From positions 15,082,797-15,146,796 of the forward strand of contig NC_054740.1 in NCBI RefSeq assembly GCF_018143015.1: 64,000 bases of DNA, given 5' to 3'. Numbering within the stretch: the stretch's first letter is position 1; the number at the start of each line of letters is the position of its first letter. Under the pieces are notes generated by a model. The model was not told where the DNA came from. It was given only the letters and a program-made list of their open reading frames with translations, and made no database searches. Made by a program: the position numbers and the translations under genes. Origin of the DNA: Lytechinus variegatus (lineage: Eukaryota > Echinodermata > Echinoidea > Temnopleuroida > Toxopneustidae). Below, in pieces: positions 1 to 13,900 of the stretch.

Positions 1-10
1 AAAGGTCTCC

Positions 11-90
11 AGAATCCAGCCCCAGCACTCACAGACGGACCTCGCCGATCAACAGGAAAACGAAAGAGATGTAAAAGTGTACGTGACATG
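11..90 (-). other. Possible exon end of a gene left of the window
   Basis: On the minus strand a frame reads HVHFYISFVFLLIGEVRL, a membrane-helix-like run, and stops at a good donor (GTCCGTCT|GTGAGTGCTG) near position 34. It might be an exon of a neighbouring membrane protein. No acceptor with confidence and no family recognised. Confidence 0.15.
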
Positions 91-342
91 ATAAACATGT
101 TTGATTAAAAAAATACAAGAGCTTGAATGATGAAGAGTTAAATTCAAGTGTTATCTTGAAGAAATTTTTTGAACTTACATTTGAAAGAATTAAGGCTTGG
201 AGATTCTTTGATGTTACTATTAATAGTTCCCCAGAGTCTGGGGCCTTCAAAAGTAAAAATTTATTTTGCAAGGATGGTCCGGGGTAGTGGTAAATGAAAT
301 TCATCGGATTGACGTGTGGGATATTTGTGAAGGGTTAAATGA

Positions 343-752
343 AACACTCACTATTTCTTTTGTTTTTTATTGTTTGAATTGTACAATATTTCAATTTTTA
401 CGAATTTGATGATTAGGACCTCCTTGCCTGAAGCACAAAATTCTCAAATAATGGAATTCCACATGTTCAGGGAGGAATAAAACTTCATTTCACATTTCAC
501 AATGACGAGAAAATCAAAATATTTCATATTTCAAACAATAAAAAACAAAAGAAATAGTGAGTGAATTACATCATCGACTCTCATGTAGCTGGCTCGTTCA
601 TACAACTGTTTTGGTGAAATGAAGCGAAATTTTGAAATGTCATAACTTTCTTATTTTACATCCGATTTTGATGAAATTTTCAGTGTTATGCTTGTTGAAT
701 TTTTCTCTTTTTATTCAAATCAAGTTTTTGATAGGGTGGACTTGTCCTTTAA
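343..752. repeat. Foldback element, GGACAAGTCCACCCC family, left-truncated copy
   Basis: Matches the interior and right arm of the full copy at 58401-59004, including CACATGTTCAGGGAGGAAT in the middle, ACATCCGATTTTGATGAAAT in the right arm, and the end GGTGGACTTGTCCTTTAA. The left arm is absent. Non-coding. Confidence 0.85.
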
Positions 753-1096
753 ACAACCACTTTAACGATCTAGGGGAAAAATGACTAATAGAATAAGTTA
801 CTCTTTTTTTTTAATTAAAATAATGGTAGGACCAAATTGCATAAGTGCAGGAGCACATGCAATTCCTCAAAGATATAATTATATTTCAAACGGTACGCCG
901 TTTTGATCTAGATAAAACTTGCATTATATGGTACATATTTTTTAATGAATGAATATATTGCGAAGGGAAGAGGTCCAATTTAAGAAACAAAATTGAATAC
1001 TTACATCTACAAGTTCTTTCAAGTTGATCAGGACATTTATTCTAAGTGATTTTAAAGGTGAATGAGTAGGTTATTTATTAGGTATTCTTATTTCTT

Positions 1097-1710
1097 AGGA
1101 CAAGTCCACCCCAACAAAAAGTTCATTTGAATAAAAAGAAAAAAATACAAAAAGCATAACACTGAACATTTCATCAAAATCGGATGTAAAATAAGAAAGT
1201 TATGACATTTTTAACTTTCACTTAATTTCACTAAATAATAAGTTATATGCACATCCCGGTCGGTATGCAAATGAGGGAACTGATGACATCGCTCACTAGT
1301 TTCTTTTGTATTTTATTATATGAAATATGAAATATTCTTATTTTCTCTTCGTTGTCCTGTGAAACAAAGATTTATTTCTCCCTGAACATGTGGAATTGCC
1401 ATTGTTTAACATTTTATGTTTCAGTCAAGTTGGTCTTTATTGTCAAATCTATAATAATTGAAATATTGTATAATTCAAACAATAACAAACAAAAGAAATG
1501 TGAGTGAAAGACATCATCAATTCTCTCACTTGCATGTGACTAAATTGTGCATATAACTATTTTGTGAAAAATAAGCGAAACTTTAAAATGTCATAATATA
1601 TCTTTCTTATTTTACATCCGAATTTTGATGAAATTTTCACCATTATGCTTGTCTGATTTTTTTTCTATTGATTTAAATCAACAATTTTCTGAGGTGGACT
1701 TGACCTTTAA
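1097..1710. repeat. Foldback element, GGACAAGTCCACCCC family, full copy
   Basis: Begins GGACAAGTCCACCCC and ends GGTGGACTTGACCTTTAA. The two arms, about 130-200 bp each, are reverse complements (ATTTCATCAAAATCGGATG on the left against ACATCCGAATTTTGATGAA on the right). No protein-coding frame. Likely a non-autonomous DNA transposon. Confidence 0.85.
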
Positions 1711-3627
1711 GTTTCTGGTTTTGTTTAAAATCTTGATGATGGTAGGCTTATCAGGAGAAAGAGTGGCCACTTCTTGTCACCTTAATTGTCTCCATCATTT
1801 GGTAAATCATGACTTCAAATCTTCTATGAAATGACATCGTCTTATAATGATTCCATATAGAGGATGAAACAAACCACAAAAAACAAACTAGTAGAAATAA
1901 AGAAACAAATTCATTTTCATTCTACTGACCTCAATGACTACGCTATGTCAAGTGGCTTACATGAAATGAATCATCCTCGACAGTCCATCAATATTTGACT
2001 TTCAGCAAGGTTACAGTAATCAATATTTCTATAGGCTATCTCTTTGTCTCTATCACCATGATTTTATCAACAACATGCGGTTCAGATGCAAGAAATCAAT
2101 AACCTTTGACACGTAACATAATGATGATGTCACGCATAAATAATTTCCAAACTGAAATACCCCTTCTATCCTTACCCCCAGTGCTCACATGAATTCTTTA
2201 ATTTATCGATTTATACTATACATGCAAACAATAAAACATTATACAATGAAACACATTATTATTGACACTTAAAAAAACTATTAGATCTATACTGCAAAGT
2301 ATTACTTTACCAAAATAACAACTTCGCTTAATTGGATATGACAAGCACAAATAGAGAGTGTATTTCATATTCCAATGTCAGTTTTCCTATATCTTTATGA
2401 CATTTCTTCTATCTTATTTATTTTACTTTGATTCGCTTTTATTATTCTCCTATGCGTTTGTGAAGGTGTTTTATTTCTTCAAACGAAAATACATACAGTA
2501 GATTTTGATAATGAAGCTCATATAGATAACAATTATTATTGTTATCATAATATAAACTGTAAATGAAATGACTTCATTACGGAATCACTATTATTGCACT
2601 GATTTGTGTTCTCCCTCTTTTCTTTTTGAGGACTTATTTAATTTCAGTTTTGATCTATAATGATTTATTTTTGAGTGTCCTAAAAAGTCAAGAAAAAAAT
2701 GGCTACACTTAAAAATATTCATCACTATATTTTTTATGCTAAAAAATAAAAGGTAATGAGGGATTTACTTCCATTCTTCCATTTCAATGACTTTCAGAAG
2801 TAAGACCATAATCCCACCAAGTGCTGTAGAAACTGAGTTGAACTTATTTCTCTCTCCCTATTTCACATTATTGTTGACTTCGGATAAATATGTAAATCTT
2901 CATTTATGTGGAAAGAAATTGCCAATTGCGCCCGTTCTTGAAAACATCGACAAGCACAATTTTTGTTCTCTCCTCATCTTTTCTTTTTTACATTATGGAT
3001 AACTGAATTAGTTTCACAAATCATTTGATACACGGCTACAATCTTGTAATAATCAATTTCGGTAACTGAAATAGGATGACAGATCGATAATCTCTATGAT
3101 AGTCTGGCAAATTGATATTCGACAAATATAATTATATTCGCTCCATGTAATAATTCAGATATTTTACCTTATATTTCTTTTGTACGTTCCTCATAGCTTA
3201 AACAAATCGTCCAGCATATATTCCTATCCTAATCCTCGAGTATAGCTGTAGTTGTTTTCTTCAAGGCTATAAGCGTTATACCTTCTACTCCCAGTCTTAT
3301 ATTTGACAAGACATTGAACATCTTGTTTTTCTTCTTTGTGTTGTTGACAAGTCAATTATGCGGCTTTTCTTTTGTTTAGTATGTAACTGCAGTGATCCGT
3401 GTAAACATTAAGACAATTAACAATGGTATGAAAGAAAGTATTTGTGATCGTTGCAAGGTGGAAAGAGTCTCATTTGGGTTTGTGCTAGAAGTGACATGTG
3501 CAAGCTCCTCTGTATTTGAACCTCGCCCCCATCCCCCAATGAAACTAGAGAAAAAATATTATAGAAAATATCACATTTTCATTTATCCTTATGATATAAC
3601 ACATTCATATATATTTATTTTACACCA
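1711..3627. other. AT-rich intergenic stretch
   Basis: No open frame with recognisable protein similarity, no tRNA fold and no clear repeat boundary seen. Composition is uniform and AT-rich. Confidence 0.5.
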
Positions 3628-3925
3628 CACTGTTAGAAAATTTATCCTTAAAATAAAAGAAGTTCCAGCAGCAGTCTCGAGAACACCTGTAATCTTACCA
3701 GATTGTGTAATCTTACATTATATCATGTAAACTTACAGGAAATTGGTATTTGGTGTATGGAACCTTACATTTCCTTGAATAAAACACACTTTTTCCCCTT
3801 TTTAAACAGACCTGTTCTGTTAAATTGCAGAAAAATTCCTGTTTTATGAATTTACAGAATGATTCTGTTAATGCTTTCTGCAAAATCTTTTTTCCCCCCT
3901 GTAAAATCAGTTTTTTTTAACAGTG
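3628..3925. repeat. MITE-like element with CACTGTTA ends
   Basis: Starts CACTGTTAGAAAATTTATCC and ends TTTTTTTAACAGTG, an inverted pair. The interior has several CTGTAAAAT/TTACAG phrases. No coding capacity. Confidence 0.55.
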
Positions 3926-5114
3926 CATGGTCATTAATAACTCGTTTGTTCATGAATATAGGCTCTCATAAATTTTCGGATGTATGAATCATAATCTATT
4001 TTTTTTTATAATTTTCAAAAGTGAAAGTAAACCCCCTTGAACACAATCGTCTTTTCCCTTTATTACTCTCAAGTCCTCTATTATTCCCTTTCTTTCACTC
4101 AGAACCATTTTCTCTCTTTATCTATTCCTCAACATTATTTTATCATCCCGCTCTTCTTTTCACGACCCCACTTACTCTCTCACTCGCCAATTTCTACCTC
4201 CCCATACTGCGTCCTTCATAATAATAACTTTTACTTTGCTGTCATTTTCATTCACTTAAAATATTTATTTTGCATGACCAAGCCTTGATTTTTAAGCAAA
4301 ACAGCTTTTGTTAGGTTATTTCAGTAAACATGAACTATGCTTTCTTTCGAGCAGTATAGATGCAGGTCATTGTGATATAAAATCAGTGTCCACTAAAATA
4401 CTGTTTAGCGTTTTTTTTCTTAAATTACAAAAATTATTTATTTTAACTTATTGAAGATAAGTCATAGTCATAAGATTAAATTTGGGGAAAGAAACTGCCT
4501 CAAAGGAGTTCGGAATTACAAGTATAATGAACCTAAGAATTAGTGTATGATGTAAAATTGGGGATATCTAGAATAAGAAATTGTCTCCGTTTTGATGTGA
4601 GTCTAAATATAAAAGCATATGTCGGATGTCACATCATTGTTCTGCCCTATTACCCCCCCCTCTTTTTTTTTGTTTGGGGGGGATATGTTGAATATGAGGG
4701 CATCAGTCTAAATATGTATAATATAATTTCTATAAAAACATGAAAAGGACTTTACATTTGTAATCATTGTTTACACTTCTTTTTTTTTGGGGGGGGGGCT
4801 TAGAAATGTCAATAAATTTATAAACAAAAGTATATATTTAACAAATACACATACATATATCACATTGATACATAAAACACATTTATTTTAAATAATTATA
4901 TTAATATTGTGTACCTCACAATGCCTATTAAATAAAACTCAAACATATACACATATTTCTATTGTGGTCTAAAAGGCTATAGTACTGGATTGAATACATT
5001 TTTCACAAATATTACACAAAATTCATTCAGATATTTACTCCATTCAAAAAGGCAACAATGATACATCAATGAAAGAAACAGGACAATTATAATATTCATT
5101 AAAGCGAACAGCTG
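3926..5114. other. AT-rich intergenic stretch with homopolymers
   Basis: Contains C/T-rich and G/T homopolymer patches around 4650-4685 and 4780-4800. Nothing coding recognised. Confidence 0.45.
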
Positions 5115-6038
5115 GGGGTGTTTCACAAAGATTTAAAGTGTAACTTAGGAAAGCGTGACTTAGAGCTGCACATAATGTCCAGTTGCATGTGGGATATAAT
5201 GCATCACCATAATAATCGATGCACAGTAATCATTGATGATATTGGGCCTTTAATGTTTTATGTGTGACAACATTTAAGCACGACTTAAAGCATAGATTCT
5301 CAAATGGTGGCGCATGGAGCCTTACATAGTGGCGCGTGGGACCTGGTATGAAAAAAAAGGAAACATCATAATTAAGGTGTGATGATCATTTTATTACAAA
5401 GGGAAAAACAACAACTGGGCTTTGATATCTTTCAGATTTTGTCAAATTTGCCACTGATCGATAAGCCCTATTATCTTCTGCTTTTGATTTACCCTAAATT
5501 TTGTGTATTCATGTAAGAGGACTGGTAAAATATACTACATGTATATGCATTTGTGAACATAAGTTTGTGATTAGCGCTTTTCAAACCTGAACTTCGTCAA
5601 AAAAATACATGAAAACAGAATAACATTCATTATTTTGAGCATCGTTCTTCAAATTGCCATCACAACTGTCAAGCCTGGTTTTCTAACCCTATCAAAATAA
5701 GTGATTTTTAGTGAAATGTTGAGTCAGTCAATAGATCTCATACAGAAAAGTCTGAACTAGTGGTATTATTGGTGTTGTGAAAAGTCACTTCTCATTAAAA
5801 AAAATCAGTTTGTTGACATTTTTTTTCTGTTGACATTACCAAGAGCCCCTCTTGGTCATTTAAGAGGCTATATTTTAAACCATCAGGGGGCTCTGCGACA
5901 TTGGACAAGCCTTCAATACTTTACTCATGTGTTTGTTCAAGAGTGGAGCAGTACAGATTCTCAACTAGATATGTGGAGCTTCAATAGAAGTACTTGAGAA
6001 CGGCTGACTTAAAGTCACACTTCAATATTTGAGACCCC
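5115..6038. repeat. MITE interrupted by a hAT-like element
   Basis: The left end GGGTGTTTCACAAAGATTTAAAGTGTAACT at 5116 onward pairs with an imperfect inverted right end (AAGTCACACTTCAATATTTG, about 6011-6030). The halves are separated by a hAT-like element at 5291-6006. Both halves are non-coding. Confidence 0.55.
5291..6006. mobile_element. hAT-like non-autonomous element with 8 bp target duplication
   Basis: Ends are CATAGATTCTCAAA and TTGAGAACGGCTG, imperfect inverted repeats of the CAGNGGTTCTCAA type common in hAT elements. Flanking 8 bp duplications ACTTAAAG are perfect, at 5283-5290 and 6007-6014. No transposase frame remains in its 716 bp. Confidence 0.75.
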
Positions 6039-6382
6039 AACCCTCTCCTGTATTTTGAGATCTATTTCATAAATAAACAGAATCCTCCATCCTATCCAAT
6101 CTTTCTGGAAATTTCTTTTTATCTATTTGTGCATCAAACTAATGCTGGTGTGCTAACAATTAATGAGCTTAGATAACTTCTTGCATACCTTTTCTTTCTC
6201 TTCTAATCCTGCTTGCTTATTGCACCAATCCATTGAGACTGTACCTATGGCATGGTCATAGTCTGTAAAATTACTGTATGCTAGCTTCGCTGGCACAAAT
6301 GTAAATAAGAAAAATAATCATTGTGATGAATAAATTAAAAAAAAACGTAATTTTTCATTATTAGAATATGAAGAGTAAAATG

Positions 6383-7911
6383 TTTATTTTTGGTAAGTTA
6401 TTTCTATCACATTGAAGACATAAATAAATCAGTAACCAAGGAAACTTGGAAATTAAATACAACCAAGGCCATTGCTTTCAAAATTAAACATACTTTAGCC
6501 TGGCCATCTAACCAACTTCCTGCATATGACCAAAGACGACAATGATATAAAAAGTTAAAAAGCTCTATGTTGCTATTGATGGAACAAAACAAAAATATAA
6601 CCGAGTTTTTATTTGTCATAACATCCCAAGCCTTTACAAAGGGCCCAGAGTGGAAATACACCAAGAATAATCAATTAATTATTGTCATTATGGAATATAG
6701 TAAATTTGGGTATGTTTTTTCTGCAATTTCACTTAAAAACTATAGAGGTCAAGAAAATGGAATGCAAAGGAGTATGCCACATTTTAATCATAAATCAATA
6801 ATCCACATGATATCATACAAATTCAAAAGTTAAGAAACTTGAAATCACAAACATGTCTGTCACCTTCAACACCATGACCTCAAATAACCTCTGACTTAAC
6901 CATGTGACCTCAGAAGGTATAATAACATGAATTCAGCCAAAGTGCATCTATAACTCACGTTTGCTTCCAATTGCAATATTCTGCACTAAATTATGTGGCA
7001 AGAGAGAGTGAGAATAATGCCGGTAAACTAAAGTATGATCTCAAATGACCATTGACCTTACCATGTGACCTGCAACAGCATCATAACATAAACATACCCC
7101 CTATGCATCTGTGACCAAAATTTGACTGTCATCTGAGCAATCTATTAGTCACAGTAGAATCTTACAAAGGTAAACTGGCATTTGTGCCAGACAAGGGACA
7201 AATTTAATTTGGATCCTTTAGTCTCGCTTTCATCTTTGGTGGGCAAGAAAAAAATGAATAACAATTACATGTAGAACAAAATGATTGAGAAAAATATTGC
7301 ATTTCCATTATAACTGCAATTCCTCATGAAAGACAAGTTAATTTAGTACAAATAATAGGTTTAGCCTAAGTTGATTTAACAATGAATGTAGAATACAATA
7401 ACATCTGTTGACGACACAAGGTCATCAAAGTCTATTTGATGACAAGAATAACATTTAATTTTGAAGAAATTAAGTAGAAAATACTCAGTCACTGTGCACA
7501 TTTCCTCAAAGAAAAATTCTAGTTGATACCACCTTTCTAAACACAACCTTTTCATTCCTTCTTCAATAAATTCAAGTTGATCAATCATACAATGGTCTCC
7601 TATTCTGCAAACTATTCTTCTTTTCTTCCATAATTTTCATAGGAATTAAATATGACATTCATCAATAGTTCTGTGAAATAATAAAAAAATTTGATGTACA
7701 AGGCAAATCATGTCAACTACAAGATCAAAATTAACTCTATTTCAAAATTGATGTACAATCATGCTGAAGAACTATATTGTTCAGTCTATATAAAAGTGTA
7801 AAGATGAATTTTGTAGGTGAATGAAGTTGGGTCTCTGACAAAACTGACAATTGAAAAGAATACAATTCAATCAAACCTCTTCAAATCTTTTACAGATACC
7901 ATGATTCTAAA
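6383..7911 (-). other. PIR: PIR 3' UTR / downstream region
   Basis: Downstream of the PIR stop (7912). The first clear minus-strand AATAAA (TTTATT) I noticed is at about 6383-6388, which would give a 1.5 kb 3' UTR. Two imperfect units of the TGACCTT-rich interspersed repeat lie at about 6870-6930 and 7025-7110. No coding sequence recognised. Confidence 0.3.
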
Positions 7912-10900
7912 TTATCGGTTGGCATTGCCTGTCTCTGATTTCCATGTTCTTGCTTTCTCAAATCCATTCCTTGCAGTGCGATAGTCTGAGATTGCCTGTT
8001 GTATTTCATCATCAGTGTTCATCACAAAGGGACCTGACAATATGAAGTAAAACAAGATTTATTTTTAAGGAATATTATTAATATCAATGAAGGTGATTGA
8101 TACCCCTAACCCAATGTGGCATGTCAAATTTCACAAAGTTGACTGAAAAAATGGATTTCAATATGTCATTTCATTGACATAGTTTTTAAAAAGAGGTATC
8201 TATCAAAGTCAAATGAAAAACAAGTGCTTATTATACCTTTTTATTGAGAAATACGACAAGTGATTGATTTATCAGAGTATTTAAATTTCTACAAGATATC
8301 CTAAATAATATATTTACGAAATAAATATCTGATCACTCTGCTAAAGCATTTGAGCAATCTGGTTGATAAATGACATAAATTTTACTAAATAGGATCATTA
8401 TTGCGGATTGAAATAATCGCTAGAGAGTATCCATTTGTCTCGCAATCTACTATGGTCAACTTGTAAGCTAGTGAACACTTTTTGCGAGAGTGATCACGAA
8501 TTTCCTAGAAAGCCAGTGAACACTTTTTGCGAGAGTGATCACAAATTTCCTTGTTGACCATAGTAGATTGCGAGACAAATGAATACTCTCTAGCGACATA
8601 AATGATGTTTACATGCTAGCAGTGTTCTGTAGAGCTCTGTAAAATGTCAACAACAAAAAAGAATCAGGTGTTCTCACAATGCTACAGGTATTTTTCTTCA
8701 TAAATAAGTTCATGAAGTACTATCTTCAGTCAATTATCTAAAGAAACTTTACAGCCTCAATATCAGAAAACATCAAAATTCCTGTCCCAACTGTCTCTAG
8801 TTCTGTAGCCTTGTAATCTTGTATGATCTCTGTGACATTTTGTCTAGATAATAACATAGGTGGTTGGGTATTTCACTGCAAGTGAGCTTGTTAACCAGTA
8901 ATGCTTCAGGTAGAATATGCAGTTGAGTGTGTTAACACGTTTGTATATCAAGATTGGCGAGTTTCTGACCACCAAGGTGAATAAAGTTTGTACCTTGTCT
9001 AAAGACAGCCGGCCACCACACTGATGTAAAAATAAATGCATATAGATATGCATTTTTCTTACATTGGTGTGGTGGCCAGCTGGGGAAAAAAACCAGTTGA
9101 TTAAAACAAGCTGATACATTTTCGTTTTAATAGAAAAACCATATAACATTAAAAAACCAGTTGATTAAAACAAGCTGATACATTTTCGTTTTAATAGAAA
9201 AACCATATAACATTACTGAATCATTTCTTACCATATTGGACAATCGGTTCATTCAGTGGTTTCCCTGTTATCAGCACAAAACGGCACGCTTCACTTCCCT
9301 GTCAAAAATAGGTTTCAATAACAGCCATTTCACTATACTGAATCAGTTTGATTGATAGTCTTAAGAACTACTGCATTTTAACACAATATGTAATATATAT
9401 AATATAGGGTATTTATATTGCGCACATATCCACCTTGTTAGGTGCTCAAGGCGCTCCTATATTACCCGGCTAAGCTAGGCGTTCATAGCGCTCACAGGTT
9501 TTTAAGGAATTACTTCCTACCGGTACCCATTTACCTCACCTGGGTTGAGTGCAGCACACTGTGGATAAGTTTCTTGCTGAAGGAAATTACGCCATGGCTG
9601 GGATTCGAACCCACGACCCTCTGTTTCAAAGTCCGAAGACTAATCCACTGGGCCACAACGCTCCACAAAAACTCATTAGTTATGGCAATGGAATTTCATA
9701 AACAAGCATATTACTATTAATTTTGTAAAAAGTAAGATTAGGGTTATAGCAAATCAGTCAAGCAATGTTGTAACCCCAGGGAACATTTTCATTTTGGATT
9801 TCATTTCGCACAAAAACATGTTCCAGCCAAGATACAAACAGCTTTATGAAAAGAAAACTGGTTCAGTAACTTGTACATCTTCCTTATTTTGTTTCATTGT
9901 TCTTTCTGTAGTTGAAGCAGGTTAATTATATTTTCAATTAGTCATCTTAATGAGGAAACCAAATGTGCCAAGAATATTGTATATTAGACATTTAATTTAC
10001 CAGTTTTGGGAGGATTTTATTTAAAACTTCTAGGAATGGTTAATAAATTGGTTGAGATAAGCATGTAATGAAAACAAGCAATAACAGAGCTGACAAATTT
10101 ATCGCATTAGGGTACTTATAACTAAACCATAGACTTGTTCATAACTTATTTAGTAAACACTTTAGTAACTATCACCTTCAATAGAAACCTGGATTTGCGC
10201 ACTATTGAAAAATTTTGTTGATGTCAAATTTTAAACTGAATAAAACTTTTGTTGTGGCAAAGTAGGAAGTTATTGTTATATAGATTAGTTTGTAGCCATC
10301 AGTTTTTTTTCCCAGGGGTGTAGACTTGTTGATTTGTCATGAAGAATCAATCCTAATCTCTTAACTGACTTACCGTATTCTCCACCTCCAAGAAGTCTCC
10401 ATCAGACAGAACAAGAGTATTGTGTGGTTCCCCTTCTTTCTTGTCTTCTCCAGTTCCTGATACAAAACAAATGATATGAAAAGACTACAGTTTTCAATTT
10501 TTGTATAATTTGCATTAATGGTTGTTTCATATTGTTAACTTGTAAACTTATGAGAATTGAGAATATGTCTGACTCCATAAGTTTTGATAAATTATTCCCA
10601 AGAAGAGATGTACATAATTCTATGTTAAAGGTAAATGCCAGTTTTGGTAACAATATCAAAATGAGTTCGTACAGAATCCAATGAAATGACCACCAAAGTG
10701 TCTGTTTGTATAAATAAAGAATATGTGCCAAAGGATTCTGGAAGAAATTGTGTAATTGCTGAGAAATTAGCAAATAAGCACAGGATTCGAGTCAACGCGT
10801 AGGGCACGACACTGTCCCACGTGCGCTTATCTGTGTTGGTGATCTTCAGTGTGAAGATTTTTCAGCGTAGATTTGAAGATTTCACTAAGTTCAGGTTATG

Positions 10901-13900
10901 TGACTGTACCACATCTAGATCCTCGATGATATACTGACAATTAAGCCTGGTTTTACAGACTTTCTCATGAAATCAGTTTTTACTGCAACTACTGGCATTT
11001 CTCTTTAACTTAATCATGGAAATGACAATCAGATTGGTAAAATATGCAAGTGTCTTCCTTTATCTATATGTATGGAGCTAGGCTATTTTCAGATAATACT
11101 TTGATCAATTATATAACGATTTCCATCTAATACAGTGGGAAATGATAATGAAGGCTGCACTAAGAAATATGACATGATTCACATTACTTTTCATTGATGC
11201 CCATCCACATTCCTATGTTTCAATGAGCGTTTAACCTAATGTATTACAGTTACCCCAGTAATTCTGTAAAATGTGCATAAATAAAAGAAGGGGGGGGGGG
11301 ACAGAAAATTATAGATCTCTAGAAAAGGCTAGTCCTAACAAAAATTATTCAAAACTTGCAATCCAGCTAATTCAATTTGAGTTGCTTAAAGAAATATCTC
11401 AGAAATCATTCTGCAAGACAGAATAATACTATTTTTTAGTTTGTTTTTTATACAAAACTTGATCACTATTCACTATGAAGCATTTCCTCTTTTCCTGTTA
11501 CTTCTATGATTACTTTTTGTTGCCATGAATTGAATGGGTAGGACGCATTGAGATTTTTGAGAAACAGCATAATCAAACTCACCAAACTGAGCCTTCCCAG
11601 ATAGGATGTATACTAGGGCTGTGTGACCTTTAGTGACTGGCTGTCTGAGCTTTGATCCACTTCCAAATGTGAAATCAAGGTATGTAGTAGGTGTTCTGGT
11701 TCGTACCTTGGCCTAGAGAAGGTAACAATAGAGCCTCTGACAATGAATATAAGATCATGAAACGAATTGATTATAGTAGAAATGCTAGATCCTTGCATAA
11801 TGCACATCAAATAGGCATGATACTAGTAGCTGAATTGATAGAACAGAAGTCATGTACAGATGTAAAACCAAATGAACACCTTAATGCTAATTGATAAGGG
11901 AATTAACCTCATTACCACGTCCCTTTGAGAGGACTCAAAGTCATTTGCCCTCTGGTTATTTCCATGTTTCCTTGCAAATTTAGCATCTTCAATCAAGAAA
12001 CCTACTAAGTATGAATCATCAATTCAAATTTAGAATCACAACTCTGTTTAAATGCTTGTTTGTATGAAAATGATAATAATACTCGGTTTCTATATAGCGC
12101 AAATTACAGTCAAGTCTCTTAGCGCTCTAAACAGTTAGTATGCGCATGGACTTACTAGTAGGTCCATGGTATGAGAAAGAGAGAGAGAAAAAGAAAAGGA
12201 AAAACATTCATATTGAACCTAACTATATAGCATTATACATAACATAAATACATCATTATACATATTTGAGAGTCTTGAGACTGAATTTTTGAAAATCTGG
12301 AACTATATAATGCATCAATTTTATGAAAATTTGAATTTGAATTTATCTTTGGATAAGGTAACACTTTAACAAAGTTTATTCCATAGTTGAGGGACTGACT
12401 ATTGAATGCCCTTTGCATTTTGCAAAATATGGTATAATCCTCTTGTATTTACTCCTGCCTTGCTCACAGGCATAGGTGCCGTGGCCAGGGGATTGAACCC
12501 CAGACTTTCCATGTACAGTCAGGTGCCTTAGACCAATCAGCCTCGGCACATCCACAATTGCTACAGCTTGCTTGCATGTAGATTAGATTTCTTGTCTCTT
12601 TCAGACATCAGTGATTAAGAATGTCCATCTACACCTATTCTTGGCTAGTTGCAGTGTGTTGTTGTTATCATTACAAGTCAGCCTAATGAAACATTGCCTG
12701 CCCCTTCTTTTCTTCCCAGTCGCCCTGCTCTGTCTCCTATACCTACTCTGGTCATGCTAAAAAATGAGCAGTCTCTTTTTGATAAATCAATGCACACCCT
12801 ATCAATGACACAGGAATGTCTAAGTTGAAATTAAAGTTTTAAATGACTGGAACAATCCAACACCCACCCAGATTCCACAGGGATGTCCCAGTAAGCAGGG
12901 GACAATATGAACAGTGTTTTCCATGTGTGCCTGAGTGAGATACAAACAGACACTTACTGTGTGCAGATTATCCCCTGCTTACCTGGAAATCCCTAGGGGG
13001 TTCGTGTGTTGCTGTGTGATTGTTCCAGTCATTCAAAATTTTCATCTTAATTTCATGTAGCTTCTTCTTTGTGCTTGAGCCAATCACTAAACATGGCCTT
13101 GTATAAACTGGGAAATTTGTCTAATCCCATCTCATTTTCATTTGTCTGTCTTTTGCCATTTTGTGACTTTGGATTTTGAAACCAATTGATGCTAGGGGCT
13201 ATAACCTCCTGTGATTGAACCAATCTCTTAATTATTGACACGTGCTTATAAAAGATTGTTGAAGCAAGCATGTGTAAAAATATTATTCTTTTTGTCTAAG
13301 TGGTATTTGTGCAGTGTCCATGTAAATTTTGATAAGTTTCTTTTGGAACTCACTTTCAAAAGAAAAAAAACGCACAAGCGTGCAGCGTATATCATATCTG
13401 GTTACTCTTGGATGACCCCATCAGAACAGGTACTTCAACAATTTAACTGGCCATCTCTTTAAGAAGTGCAAACTAAATTTATAAATGTATCCGCCAACTA
13501 GTCCCCTCAAATCTTGCAAATAGATTTATTCTTTACGATGACACAGCAGTATGAACCATGTACAATCTTAATCAATTTAAATCAAAAGCTACTAGATGTG
13601 GAACAGAATATCACAAACGGTCATTTGTTAACACAGGTATAGTCCAGTGGAATAATCTCACAGTTGAAATTTGACGCTCCCCTAATATAAAAAAAAAATC
13701 TGTAAACATTTTGACAAATCCATACTCCATACTACTACCTACCCCCACTTTATTAAACTTAACTATCAATGGGTCATACAAGTTTCAGTATTTTTATCTT
13801 GATTTCTTGATTTGATGCAAATGGTGTATAGGAGATTATGTCAGATAATGATGATGTCTATTTGATATCACACATATGTATTTTATATTTGTTTCTATGG

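Noticed and set aside
8844-9149. 101-residue minus-strand frame in a PIR intron
   Set aside because: It spans a hairpin repeat and half of the 64 bp duplication, and shows no similarity to known proteins.
9390-9667. tRNA-like sequence with good A and B boxes (also 33510, 46362, 12460)
   Set aside because: No closing acceptor stem, and each is followed by a shared SINE body and tail. They are SINE heads, not tRNA genes.
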